Counted from the stretch's first letter, positions 11,190 to 22,710 are shown. The stretch is 64,000 nucleotides of DNA from Trachythela sp. YZ-2020 (GCA_016169945.1 JADLSH010000312.1:124001-188000), one strand, 5' to 3'. The notes: a model not told the origin generated them from the sequence alone. Numbers and translations are program-made.

Positions 11190-12237
11190 ATAGATAGATA
11201 GATAGATCAACTTTATTTAAACACATTGGCCTTTTCAGCAAAAGCTGATTTCCAAAAGGGATGTGTACTTACAAATTATTATTTATATACTAGCTCTAAT
11301 ATTACATACATAACAAATACAATTATATACCTATTTAGACAAAAAATTAACTACTACTTTAAGTCGAGATTAAGGTCGAGGAAGATAGCTTTTTACAGAA
11401 CGAATTATACGATACCGAATTGCGTATCTCCTCAGGTATCTGATTCCATAGTTTAGCCCCACAATATTGGAAGCTTTTTTTTAAGGATTCCGTTTTTGGT
11501 CTTGGAATATAAAACCTTGTTGAAGAACCTCTCAGATTATGGTCATGAATGGTATTCAGATTTTGGAAAGCTTCGCATAGTCGTTGGGGGGCTAAACCAT
11601 TAACTGTCTTGTACATGAGCCTGGCTTTCATTTGTGCCCTACGCTCTTCAAGTGTTACCCAGCCTAGAGATTTTCGTGCCAAAATAGACTGACCATGTTC
11701 ATTTTTTAAGTTCATGATCAACCTAGCCGCTCTGTTTTGGAATTTCTGTAGACGTTCGCTTAGGCCTTTATTAAGTGTATCCCATACTTCACAGCAATAA
11801 TCAAAATAAGGTTGGATTAAGGCATTATAAACTTTTATCAAAATGTCTTGTTCGACATACTCCCTCATTTTTCTAATAGCCCCAATACCTGATGATATTT
11901 TACTGCTAATATGGTTAATGTGTTTTTCTCAACTCAAGTTTTCGTCTAATTCAACTCCAAGAGCTTTGGTATTTTTAACTTTTTTAATCAATTGATTATT
12001 TATTTTAACTCCTTGATGGGTATCAATATTACTTATTTTATGTCGTGTTCCAATTACAACATACTCGGTTTTCATTATATTTAGACTTAGTTTACTTGCA
12101 CAAAGCCATTTCTGAACATTCCTCATGTCTACGCTCGCCCTCTCTTCCGCCTCACTAATTGTTCTGCCTACTGCCGTTAAGTTAGTATCATCAGCAAACA
12201 TTCTTGGAGTTGTGCGTTCTAGGCAGCTTGGCAAATC
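11190..12237 (-). pseudogene. LINE (CR1/L2-like) reverse-transcriptase fragment inside the minisatellite
   Basis: Minus-strand frames 12237-11359 encode the 3' half of a reverse transcriptase: the FADDTN catalytic box, then LCASKLSLN, a thumb region and the conserved tail LQKFQNRAARLIMNLKNEHG, LEERRAQMKARLMYK and YCGAKLWNQIPEEIR. One in-frame TGA (about 11932) stands where a Trp is usual (LS-W-EKH). The copy is 5'-truncated at about 12237 and ends at the left in a (TAGA)n tail. Minisatellite copies flank it on both sides, so it landed in the array. Confidence 0.85.
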
Positions 12238-13150
12238 ACAGAGAAGGCTGTGCTTGCTTTTAACGCACATACCAGACTGTGCTTGCTTGCGTTACTTTAA
12301 CGCACAGAAAAGACTGTGCTTGCTTGCGTGAATTTATCGCAGCCTTCTCTGTGCGTTAAATTCAGTCACGCAAGCAAGCAAGCAAGCACAGCCTTTTCTC
12401 TGCGTTAAATTCACGCAGGCACGCACAGTCTTTCCTGTGCGTTAAAAGCAAGCACAGCTTTCTCTGTACGTTAAATTCACGCAATCAAGCACAGTCTTTT
12501 CTCTGCGTTAAATTCACGCAAGCATGCACAGTCTGGTCTGTGCGTTAAATTCACGCAAGCAAGCACAGCCTTCTCTGCTGTGCTTGCCTGCGTGAATTTA
12601 ACGCACAGAAAAAACTGTGCGTGCCTGCGTCAATTTAACGCTGAGAAAAGGCTGTGCTTGCTTGCGCGAATTTAACGCACAGGGAAGGCCGTGCTTGCTT
12701 GCGTGAATTTAACGCACAGACCAGACTGTGCTTGCTTGCTTGAATTTAACGCACAGAAAAGACTCTGCGCTTGCTTGCGTGAATTTAACGCACAGAAAAG
12801 ACTGTGCTTGCTTGCGGGAATTTAACGCAGAGAAAAGGCTGTCCTTGCTTGCGTGAATTTAACGCTGAGAAAAGGCTGTGCTTGCTTGCGTGAATTTAAC
12901 GCACAGGGAAGGCCGTGCTTGCTAGCGTGAATTTAACGCACAGACCAGACTGTGCTTGCTTCATTGCTTGCGTGAATTTAACGCACAGAAAAGACTCTGC
13001 GCTCGCTTGCGTGAATTTAACGCACAGAAAAGACTGTGCTTGCTTGCGGGAATTTAACGCAGAGAAAAGGCTGTCCTTGCTTGCGTGAATTTAACGCACA
13101 GATTACATCGTAATTGCACTGTGCTTGTTTGCGTGAATTTCACGCATTCA
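12238..13150. repeat. 37-bp minisatellite, right block with an inverted segment
   Basis: It is the same unit as 10607-11189. From about 12338 to 12576 the units run in the opposite orientation (TTCACGCAAGCAAGCACAG), then return to the original strand. The two junctions fall within units. Confidence 0.95.
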
Positions 13151-13220
13151 CTATTTCGAAGTATTTTTAGGTCATTTATAGCAAACTACCGGAAAGTCCC
13201 ATTTCAAAACGGAATCACCT

Positions 13221-13292
13221 TTTTGTATTACGTGCGGAAATTCCTCACATTTCGGCTCAAATATGGTAGGAATTTCCGCACGTAATACAAAA
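13221..13292. repeat. Perfect 25-bp inverted repeat
   Basis: 13221-13245 (TTTTGTATTACGTGCGGAAA...) is exactly complementary to 13268-13292, with a 22-base loop. It marks the outer edge of the minisatellite block. Confidence 0.9.
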
Positions 13293-14013
13293 GTATACAA
13301 AATTTGCAAACTTTGTAAGGCTATATTTTCCGCATTTTACAACATTTCGATCGCAACCAAACTTTGCAATTTTACTAATTTTAGTATGTTCTTTCCGGCA
13401 ATATACTTTTTTTGCTTAGATAGAAAATTAGTCTATAATGCAAATTGTCTATTAAATTCAATGTTAACGTAATAGTATGCCATGTCTTATTTGTCTTTTG
13501 CTTATGGGAAGCTCTCTTTATTTTTTTTTCTCGTTGTCAATGATGATTGTCCAGTGCAGCATCTCAACTTTTTGATATTTTTTTGCACTCAATCTGACTC
13601 TGAGCCTGCGAGTTTATAAGTTATAAAAACCTGTTTGTTTAAGTTCTTTCATTGTTTGTAATATACTCTACTTAGTTATCCTACTCAGGTTGAAATAAAA
13701 ATGATGTATTTGCAACTGTGTTTCTTAGCTTGTTTTCCTGTTCTTTACGGACTTTACGCGGAATTATATAATGAAATGTCATTAGTTCCATCGCGCAGAA
13801 AGCATGAAGTACCGTTTCATAGACTCGAAATTGACCAAACTGGTTGTAAAAATATCAAATAGATCAGCCTCTGAAATGGTAATTTCCGACGTTCTAGAGG
13901 GTCTAAATTTGAAAAATTTTCTCGCTCAGCGCCAACCATGGTGGCTCCTCGTGATTTGCGGCCGTAACGTAGTCTATAGCATGACCAATAATTTTCCGCT
14001 AGCTACGCCACTG

Positions 14014-14021
14014 GGTGCTAC
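14014..14021. repeat. hAT target-site duplication, right copy
   Basis: GGTGCTAC, identical to 7095-7102. Confidence 0.9.
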
Positions 14022-14272
14022 TCCTGTCGATGTATGTGGCGCTGTTCGGTACTGTAGCAAGAATCGGCTTAATTCTTGCTGCCATGGTCGTCCTTGTATG
14101 TGTGTGTTACCCGCTCAAATTATACACGAAAAATACTACATCATTTGTTAAAACTTCATTTAAGTACAAAATATAAAAAGCATGCTGCTTATCACGTGAC
14201 TGATATTTTACAGGGCACCCAAGACTAGACTTTTACTTAAATATTGGTGACTCAAATTTGTCACGTCACACA
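14014..14272 (-). repeat. Gypsy 3' LTR, inner part
   Basis: On the minus strand a polypurine stretch (GAGGGGAG, 14280-14273) is followed at once by TGTGTGACGTGACA, a usual layout for the start of a 3' LTR. A TTTTTATATTTTG stretch near 14180 could be its TATA box. It lies downstream of the integrase gene in the correct orientation and is broken by the hAT insertion at 14014. Confidence 0.55.
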
Positions 14273-14562
14273 CTCCCCTCATAAAAAGAGTGTCCTCTAA
14301 CATTAAATGGTAATGTCAATAAATCCAAGCTATTATATAATACGTACGGTATCGTTCGAGTTTGTAATATGCGCCATAACTATAAGGAAACAGCCTCTTC
14401 GTCTACTATACTTTGTCAATTTCTTCTCAGGCAATAACAACTCATCAATACTTCTGCATCGAAACAGGTTATGAAGTAGAAGCCGTCTACTTATGTCCGA
14501 AAGTTTATAAACCAAATACTAAAATTATCGCCAACTTGAACTAGTAAACTACGTTAAAAGGA

Positions 14563-16735
14563 TTACAATAGTGCGAGTTCCAACAAGGACATTGGTAAAT
14601 TACTCGACGGTAGTAGGGATACGGAGGTGGGGGGATCCAGGGGGGAAACCATGGTGGTGGAACAAATGATGGGGGAACAAATTGTGTTGGTGGTGGGAAA
14701 CTTTGTGGGTAGGAAGATGGAAGATAGTTTGGTGTGTGCATTAGTTGACGACACGAAATAATCTGGGTTTCCAAGGTGTCTGTAGTTAAAAGGGTTTGGT
14801 GCATACCGTATACGTGTGCCTCGCCGTGCTGGCGATGTGGGTGGGGATTCTGTCGCATGTTGTACTGGTACTTCGTTTTGTTGGTCTTCCAACCGCGTGT
14901 TCAGGTTAGGTTGATGAGTATTTTCTGTTGCTGGTGTTTCCGATATATTGTTTGCTAGTTCTGTATTATCCAGTTCGCCCTTGCTGTCTCGTTCATCGCG
15001 TAATGCGTCATTTGAATGTTCATCATCATCATCATTATTACTATGTTCTGCTCTGTCTGCAATTTAGATTGCACTTTTCTCCTTCTTGTGATCCGTTTTT
15101 AATTTGTTCAACGTTATACTTGGAGTCCTGCTGTAAGTGGTAGAAAATCACACGGTAACAAGAGATTACGATGAAGTACCCGTTTCTTTCCGTCTTTTGC
15201 CTCAGGTTCCACTTCGTAGACTGGACTGTTCGGCATACAGCTTACAATAACATGAATGTCCCCCTCCCAGTGCGATATATGTCAATATTCCCGGGTCGCC
15301 CCGTTCACTTAAATTTCTTACCAATACACGATCACCTGGATTTAGTTTCGAATAGCTCGCACCTTTATCGTAATTTTTCTTTCCCTTTGAACTATTCTTA
15401 ATAGTATGTTCGCTGGCAAGAGCGTAGGCATCGTTCATTACACTGGACCATTTTTGAACATAATCTTTGTGATCGGACCTGTCCTCGGATTTATCAGAGC
15501 CAAACATCAAATCAATCAGTAATCTTGGGGAACGACCGAAAAGCAGGAAGAATGGTGAAAAATCGGTAGCAGTACATTTTGTGCAATTATATGCGTGCAC
15601 ATCTTTCGAGACATGTTGGTTCCATCGGTTTTTTTGATTCTCTGGTAGTGTTTTTAGCATGGACAAAAGCGTTCTGTTGAATCTTTCTGCTTTGCCGTTT
15701 CCCTGTGGTTGATACGGTGTTGTTCTCGATCGGATTATTCCGCATAACTTCTCTAACTTATGAAATAACTTATTCTCGAAATCCCGTCCTTGATCATGAA
15801 GAATCCGGCTCGGAAATCCGTATTTAAGAATAAAATCGTTGTACAGTTTATCTGCTGCTGTTCGTGCTTCTTTATTGCTTATTGGATATGCTTGAGCGAA
15901 ACGGGTAAAATGATCAACTATTACGAGTATGTATTCGTAACCGTCCGTGCTTCCTTCAAGGTGTAGGAAATTAATTGAGATCTTTGCTTCCCCCAATACC
16001 CAAACCGCTCCACCGCCCCTGCTTTGGACAAAGTAGAAAGCATTGTTGCAGAAACATTTGAGAATTTCTCAAAAAAAGTCCCAAAAAATGCCAAAAATTA
16101 CCGAAAGTAATTAAAATTACCAAATCTGGTCACACTGATTACAGTGTTCGCTTGCGTGTTACCATGGTTACAGTAATCGATTTAGTACTTCATGTTACAA
16201 TAACTTTTGGGCTGTTCGGGAACAATAATTGTTTGGTTCTAAGGGCGAGGGGATTCTGCATGAATGTATTTCTAGTTATATTTTGTAACGGTGCACGCGT
16301 TTTCGTCGCGGAAGCTCGTTGTTACAGACAGCTACATTATTTAGTTACAAAGTGCGTAATGTCCTTTTGCATGCGCGACCAGAAAAATCTTTCTCTTGCT
16401 AGCTCAACTACTCTTTCGGATCCGAGGTGACCCATATTCTGGTGCAGCTCTTTGTAAACTATTATTGTACGATAACACTGCGGCAGAACTAATTGCGTCG
16501 TTGGTCCGCGTCTTCTACTCATTACCATTTCTAACTTTTTCCATTCTCTCAGCAAAGCTTTAGTTTCCGGTGTTAGACCGTTTTTCTCTTTGTCTGTTGG
16601 GTATTTATAAGTGAAACAACTCTGGCCCAGGCACGAAAACTGAAATATTTCTGGGGCACATTTTATCAGTGGAAGTTGGAAAACTGGAGCCATATCACGA
16701 GGGAGGACTAGCAGAGGTTGAGAAATGAGGACCAA
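14563..16735 (-). pseudogene. Ty3/Gypsy retrotransposon integrase, broken
   Basis: Reading right to left: 16735-16337 holds the HHCC zinc domain (HQNMGHLGSERVVELARERF) and then continues past stop codons to a CSCL and TRAPLQNI motif (about 16280). About 0.28 kb of foreign sequence follows. 15996-15202 then encodes the catalytic core, with YILVIVDHFTRFAQAYP, LHDQGRDFE and a PQGNGKAERFNRT glutamate block. The first catalytic acidic position (normally Asp before FLxLE) is Asn here. A frameshift near 15290 moves the rest to another frame, which runs through a conserved WEGDIHVIV-like C-terminal domain to an acidic tail and an RRGTRIRYAP box (14.9-14.6 kb). Gag, protease, reverse transcriptase and the 5' LTR are absent to the right. 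This copy is not functional. Confidence 0.85.
15999..16275. mobile_element. Small insertion inside the Gypsy integrase
   Basis: Conserved integrase coding stops at about 16280 and resumes at about 15995, where relatives have only about 15 residues of linker. The inserted ~0.28 kb has a C/G-rich left margin (CCGCTCCACCGCCCCTG, ending 16020) and an AT-rich middle. It may be a MITE, but I cannot define a target duplication. Confidence 0.4.
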
Positions 16736-17084
16736 GCTGCATACACAGATGTCATCTTTTAATTCCTATAAAGTAATTATATATACATGCATTTTCTTGC
16801 AAGTATCTTGTTGGCTAGGGAAACCATTATATTGTTCATAAGCTTCAGTAAGTATTTATCTACAAGAAGGCCTGAACCTCATGAACATTTTTCAATTGTC
16901 TGTAAAACATAAAGCCTGGTTTCCATTTGGTCGCAAAACCTGTCGCTACTAGCTTTTCAACCAATCTCTGCAAAAATTTTGACACAAATCATCATTTTGC
17001 CAGTAAGTGTAATTACTTCATGCAGCGTAAGCATTGGATGTACATTGCATAATCATCTTCCCCAATATTTGCTGGGATTAGCGA

Positions 17085-17528
17085 CTACACGCGTAAAAAC
17101 ACACAACTTGTAACAAGACTGCAAACAAGTTGTTACAAGTCTGTACACAAGCTGTCAACAAGTTGTGTTCGCACTGCTTGTTCCAAGTTGTTGTAACAAG
17201 TTTGGAACAAGCTGTTAACAACTTGTAACAAGCTTGATAGCATTATCAGACTTGTTACAAGGTTGTTCTAACAGGTCTGTCATAGCCATGATACAACAAG
17301 AATGTTACAAGGTTGACAACTCAAAATTGTAACAATATCGTTATATCAAGCATGTAACGGACTTGTTGAAATAACCTTGTAACAAGTCTGATATGCCATC
17401 AAGCTTGTTACAATTTGTTAACAAGTTGTTCCATACTTGTTGACAACTTGGGACAAGCAGTGCGGTGACAATTTGTTGACGGCTTGTTGGCAGACTTGTT
17501 ACAAGATGTGAGATTTTTGCGTGTGTAG
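17085..17528. mobile_element. MITE-like element built of CAACTTGTTACAAG repeats
   Basis: Left end CTACACGCGTAAAAACAC and right end (reverse complement) CTACACACGCAAAAATCTC are inverted copies. The interior is a chain of CAACTTGT/ACAAGTTG palindromic units. No coding potential. Confidence 0.6.
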
Positions 17529-17770
17529 TACAGCCATGATATAACAAGGTTGCTACAAGCTTGACAACACAAGATTGTTTTGTTATATCATTCTTGTACC
17601 AGACTTGTTGGAACAACCTTGTAACAAGTCTGATGATTCAACAAGCTTGTTACAACTTGCTAACAAGTTGTCCCATACTTGTCGACAGCTTGGGACAAGC
17701 AGTGCGAAAACAACTTGTTGACAGCTTGTTTGCAGACTTGTTACAAGATGTGATATTTTTACTTGTGTAG
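17529..17770. repeat. Second copy of the right half of the MITE
   Basis: 17529-17770 repeats 17287-17528 (both start with AGCCATGATA and end with a CTTGTTACAAGATGTGA...GTGTAG terminus). A tandem half-duplication is the simplest reading. Confidence 0.6.
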
Positions 17771-18148
17771 GCCATTTTGTAAGTAAGCGTTGCACATGTG
17801 ATATCCCGAATACAATTTTCAGTTGCGAGGACACGAAGTTAGAAATCCGGACAGTTATCTAATCTGAGTCAGTGATCATTGGATTCATAGGACAAACATT
17901 CAAATAAGCTTTTTTCACATACATGACAAATTTCTGTGTGTACTTTTCCTTTTAATTTGCCAGTGCCCGACTCAACCTGAATACTATCTTGAAATTTTGC
18001 CATCTATATTTAAAAAATAAAACATGTTACATTCAGTGGCAAACAGTCATTAATAGGTTTGATGGCTTTTGCTTTGAGAATTATTCATTTAATATGAGAA
18101 TTTACTGTACAAATATTATATTATGATTTTGTACAATGTTCGTGTGTA

Positions 18149-18410
18149 TTACTGTCGTTCCAATTGAAGTGTTCCTAAAATATTGCATCAATTCATTACA
18201 TAAGTTGATCAATACATTTGCTCAAAAATTGCTCAACTTCCTGTTTACTAGCATACTTGTTCCCAATTGGTCAATCAGTCACTGGAATGAGACGCCATTG
18301 GTCGATTCACACATACAGGAAGTTGATCAATTTTTCAACGAATGAATTGATGAACTCTAGGAATGAATTGATGCAATATTTTAGGAACACTTCAATTGGA
18401 ACGACAGTAA
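18149..18410. mobile_element. MITE with perfect 49-bp terminal inverted repeats
   Basis: 18149-18197 (TTACTGTCGTTCCAATTGAA...) is exactly complementary to 18362-18410, and weaker complementarity continues inward (AAGTTGATCAAT...). If the ends are read as CTGTCG...CGACAG, a TA lies on each side, which fits Tc1/mariner-type MITEs. Total length 262 bp; no ORF of the element. Confidence 0.8.
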
Positions 18411-18977
18411 ATAAACTACATTTATACTCATACTGTAAAATTTTTGTAAAAATGTGAAAACATCAGGAACATGTTACCATTTGACATACAAGATATTAGT
18501 TGTCTTCAAATCAAACATATATAACATCTAGCAACTTTATATTGCCATTGATTTCTTACCTGTAAACAAATACAGAAAGTCAACATGCGATGCTGCAACC
18601 TCGTTGATTTCTGCCAAAATGACGAATATTGTGAGCACATGGAACCGCGAACACTTTTCACACAATATTTCGCATGGATTTGCCTTTTATATTATTGTGA
18701 CCACAAACAATGTTATTCTCCCTCACATTTTTTGGCTTTGTCCAATGTTTTAAGGCTGAAAAAATAACATACAAAGATGTACAAGATAGAACAGCTCCGA
18801 ACATCCAAATTCAATATCTTCTAACGGCAGACTCTCGCACCGGAAGTGTTTGAGAAAATATTGATAAACATACTAACGAATTAGCAATAAACTTATAAAC
18901 ATGAAAAAATATTTTAATATTGTGTTTGTTTTTCCAAGTGCAATTTCAAAGACGCGAACGGAATATCCTATTAACTT

Positions 18978-19007
18978 CCAGACGAAGGGCCTTTGCTCGA
19001 AACGTCG
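18978..19007 (+). repeat. Dispersed GACGAAGGGCC...GAAACGTCG motif
   Basis: CCAGACGAAGGGCCTTTGCT then CGAAACGTCG forms a short stem (GGGC/GCTC) between a GA-rich block and GAAAC. The same motif recurs twice in inverted orientation at 22745-22835. It is a repeated element piece; its possible ribozyme-like layout is discussed in the findings. Confidence 0.5.
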
Positions 19008-19080
19008 AAGTTTTCTTACATTTTCAGGTCTATCTCATTTACACAGAAGCTTTATTTAAAACCAGTTCACCGATTTGTCT

Positions 19081-19510
19081 CAACAACTTGCATCAAGTTT
19101 GCAAATGATACTTAGCAGCAAGTGTGATTTTCACAACTTGCATCGGCATTGATACGTTCATCAGGCTTGCTGCAAGTTGTTTTATCAGACTTGTCAAAAT
19201 TTGATATCCACATACTTGCTGCAAATTGTTTGAACAACTTGCAGCAAGCCTGATTTTCTCAACTTGCGTCTGCATTGATGCGTTCAACAGACTTGCTGCA
19301 AGTTGTTTTATCAGGCTTGTCAAGGTTGTTATCAACAGGCTTGCTGCAAGTTGTTTCATCAACTTGCAGCAAGTCTGCAAATGACAAGTTGCAACAAGCC
19401 TCATTTCAACAGACTTGATGCAAGTTGATGACTTCAACAAGCTTGCTGGAACTTGTTAACAACTTGCAGCAGGCCGGTAAAATCCGCAACTTGCATCAAG
19501 TCTGTGGCGT
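19081..19510. repeat. CAACTTGCAGCAAG-type repeat cluster
   Basis: Around 20 copies of CAACTTGCAGCAAG/CTTGCTGCAAGTTG in both orientations, in the same style as the 17-kb MITE but with a different core. It is probably a related palindromic repeat family. No gene. Confidence 0.7.
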
Positions 19511-19654
19511 TTCTGGCCGTGATACACGAGTCGCGAAACCCATGTTACGCAAAATGCAACAAAATCAAAGTGAAATATTTACCAATTATTGTATACCATC
19601 AAGTCTTCGCTGCATGTACATTGCAAAAAATCCCGAATAAATGGTACTCAAAAT

Positions 19655-20070
19655 ATTGAGTAAATGAATGCACCCATAGTTACTCCTAATATTGAGGAAA
19701 ACCTGCTCATATAACATGAGTAAGAACAACTCAAGTTTTTGAGTTGATTTTACTCAAAAAATGAGTAGAACACAACTCAAATGCAAACTAATGAGTTACT
19801 CAAATTTTGAGTAATTTTACTCAAGTATGAGTACTCGCTACTCAAAAAATGAGTTGTGGTTACTACAAAAAATGCACCCGTAGTTACTCCTATATTTGCG
19901 CAAATTTTGAACTTACTCAAACTTTGAGTAAACTTACTCAAGAAACTGAGTATCTGTAACTCAAAAAAAGAGTTCCACTTACTCAATGAAAATGCACCCA
20001 TAGTTACTCCTATTTGTGCACAAATTTCGATTTTACTCAAACTTTGAGTAAAGTTACTCATAAACGTGAG
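19655..20070. repeat. ~116-bp repeat units rich in ACTCAA/TTGAGT
   Basis: Three units each start near GCACCCATAGTTACTCCTA (19668, 19876, 19992) and are filled with ACTCAAA and TTTGAGTA palindromes. The minus-strand ORF here (19777-20061) is a reading of the repeat. Confidence 0.8.
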
Positions 20071-21010
20071 TTGTAGTTCAGTACTGTATCTCGTTAAATC
20101 ATAATAAAAAACAGTCGCTCAAGAGACGAGTCACTCAAACATTGATAGCAAAAGAAAATATTATTATGGAATTTCCAATGAACCAATATTCAAGTTTGTA
20201 ACAAAATAATTTAAAAACTACTGTACTATATAATTATATTCTAGCCATTCTATAATCATGCATGTATATAGAACAAATTATCTTGTCATCGGTTGCTGAT
20301 AAAAAATGTTTATACTCTAGCACGTGCAGCAAGTGATTCTAAAATTGCTTCATTCATCATATTAATAATTTAGCTAATTTGTTGAAGTAGAGCAAAACCT
20401 GTATAATTATGGATAAACCTTGATATATTGAATTTTGAACCAAATTTCGAGGAACAGCATGACTATACGCGGAAGCAGATCAGAATAGCCGTTGTCAATG
20501 CAAAACGGTTCAGTCAAGAATGCCACGGCGATCTAATAATCTAACTATGTTAGAATAAGGATTGCGATAAGAACTAGGCTACATAGTCAAGATGGTTTCC
20601 ATGATGCGTTACACACACCAAAGCGCCGAAAGGCTAAGAGCATGCACATGCACTATTAGACTTTATAATATAAGTGTGATATAACGCGCAATTTGATTGG
20701 CTGATACGCGTGCATTGTGACACCATAATGCTCGCTTGTAGCTTTTGAAATTTTCCCGCCTCTTTTGCTCTGGCCAAAAAGTAAACAAATTATAATAGAT
20801 TTAAAGTAAAAAATTTCGCAAAACGTGATAACAAATTTGAACATAAAACGCTTACATGGAAGAGTCTGTTTCTGAAAACCAATGCGCTGAAACCAGCGAA
20901 GACAGGTTTGCTGAAATTTCAGAAAGAAAACTGAATTTCTTGCTGGAAAGTCGCCACTCGAAGGCAACAAAACATGCAACAAATTGGGCTGTCTTACACA
21001 GTAATTTTTT

Positions 21011-21345
21011 CGGGGCCATTTTGGCCCCAAAAATGGGGCGAAAATTTTGACCCTGAGACGGCCGCTTTTAGTGGGGCTGTTTTGGCCCCAAAATGGGGGC
21101 CAATATTACAGCCCTTGATGGGGCCAAAACAGCCCCATTAAAAGGACCAAAACAGCCCCATTAAAAGGGCCAAAACAGTCCCATTAAAAGGGCCAATTTT
21201 AGTGGGGCTGTTTTGGCCCAAAAAATGGGGCCAACATTTTGACCCTCAAACGGCCCCTTTTAGTGGGCTGTTTTTACCCCAAACTGGGGCCAAATTTACA
21301 GCCCTCTTGATGGGGCCAAAACAGTCCCAGCTTTGGCCTCATCAA
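21011..21345. repeat. GC-rich subterminal array, left
   Basis: Repeats of TTTTGGCCCCAAAATGGGG and GGGGCCAAAACAGCCCCATT, themselves palindromic. ORFs here are repeat artefacts. Confidence 0.85.
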
Positions 21346-22048
21346 GGGGCCAATTTAGCTTTCGTTGAGGTTATTTTCGTTCGTAATATATAATAATAAT
21401 AACTTCAAATAAAGCTAAATTGACCCTTGTTAATAGGAACTAAAATTGGTGAAGATAAAATTTAATAGTGAGTTACACAACAATTTAAAAGTTAAAAAAT
21501 ATATATTTATAAGTTTGACATTAATCTTAGTTTACACACACATATATACATGCAAGTTAACAGTGGCAAAACTAACAATGGCAAACTAGCATGCATGCAT
21601 GCTATGCAATGCAAATTTTAAATTATTTGTGTTATTCAAAACTTACAAAACTTAATCTATTGCCTTAAACTCGAATACTCGATGCAGATTTACTAGCATT
21701 TGATTGCATGACCAGTAATTGCCATCGCAGCTAATAGAACTCATCATATATGGTTTGGAAACTCCATGAAGTACATTATAACTCAGTATCTATATTATTG
21801 TCCAGGTTTCTGCTAGAATGTGATTTTATCACATCCAAACAACCAATAGTAATGTCGAAACTAAAAAATCACATTCTTGCATAAACATAAACTAATGAGT
21901 TACATTGTACTTTGCAAATTGATGGTAGTCAATACCCATTTACCCCATATTTTAAAATACATGTATCTTGTCAGATGGCTATATGATTGTATACACTGTT
22001 AATATCAAGGAGTTAATTTTGCTCCAAAAATGGAGTAAAAAAAGGTAC

Positions 22049-22184
22049 CAGTTGACTCGACCAGCGTTGATCACATCAGTACCAGGGCATTCAACAAACA
22101 CTTGGTTCTCCCAAATAATCATTAACTGGTCTACATCCTCCGGGTACCCAGTGTCCAGACCATACTCTCCATTGTTGACGAGGG
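22049..22184 (-). other. Candidate exon in the 5.1-kb element
   Basis: The minus strand shows an acceptor (TTTTCCATAG, ending at 22185), a 136-bp open segment (ALVNNGEYGLDTGYPEDVDQ, LMIIWENQVFVECPGTDV, INAGRVNW) and a donor (AACTG|GTACCT at 22048). Composition is coding-like. The family is not recognised. Confidence 0.4.
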
Positions 22185-22710
22185 CTATGGAAAAAAATAT
22201 TGTGAGTGTCAATGTAGATATTGGTGTAAGAGACAACTACTCAACTAGAATACGATTACACATCCAACATAGAATATGAAGAATGAGGTCAGAGTACTTG
22301 CACAACATTAAATGTACTGCAGTAAATAGCACTTGCCAAACATCAAATGTCCTGCAGAAAGCAAGCTAGATTATATACTTTGTCTCAGTGGTGAAGCTAG
22401 ACATTAGCAACTAGCCATGCTATGCAAATATATTTTTTAAATTATTGAAACCTTTATTTGAGTTATTATAAGGAGAGTGGGATACTCAGCAGTTGACTGT
22501 TGTGTAAAACTACCTAAAGACTGGGAGACTCCCTGGACTTTATGTAGTGCTATAAGCTAGCTCTCTTGGATTAAGCAAAACATCTGGCCACAATAGAATC
22601 TTAGGAGAATAAAAGTTACTACACTATTTTAAAATGCATTGGACATTAATCGGTTAACCTTCAATTATCTCGATTGTGCGGTGCCAGTGTGGGTAGAGTA
22701 TAGCAAATAC

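Larger units (their letters stand above)
7103..14013. mobile_element. hAT-type DNA transposon, 6.9 kb, non-autonomous or gutted
   Basis: The left end CAGTAGCGTAGCTAG and the right end CTAGCTACGCCACTG are inverted copies with one mismatch, start with CAG as hAT termini do, and are flanked by a perfect 8-bp duplication. GTCATGCT/AGCATGAC motifs recur close to both ends (about 7120, 7405-7435, 7515-7545, 13980) and may be transposase binding sites. I find no hAT transposase (no DDE or dimerisation-domain motifs). The interior holds two minisatellites, a nested LINE, a 65-codon ORF and exon-like segments on the minus strand. It sits inside a Gypsy LTR, so it is younger than that element. Confidence 0.85.

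Noticed and set aside
7905..13150. Regular spaced repeats as a CRISPR array
   Set aside because: The units are contiguous diverged minisatellites without unique spacers, in animal DNA, and no cas genes are present.
17341..17834. Minus-strand ORFs of 83-91 codons with LLTSCNKL-like repeats
   Set aside because: They arise from the CAACTTGTTACAAG palindromic repeats of the MITE.
19093..19440. 115-codon ORF with LAASLL/TSLIKQ repeats
   Set aside because: It is a reading of the CAACTTGCAGCAAG repeat cluster.
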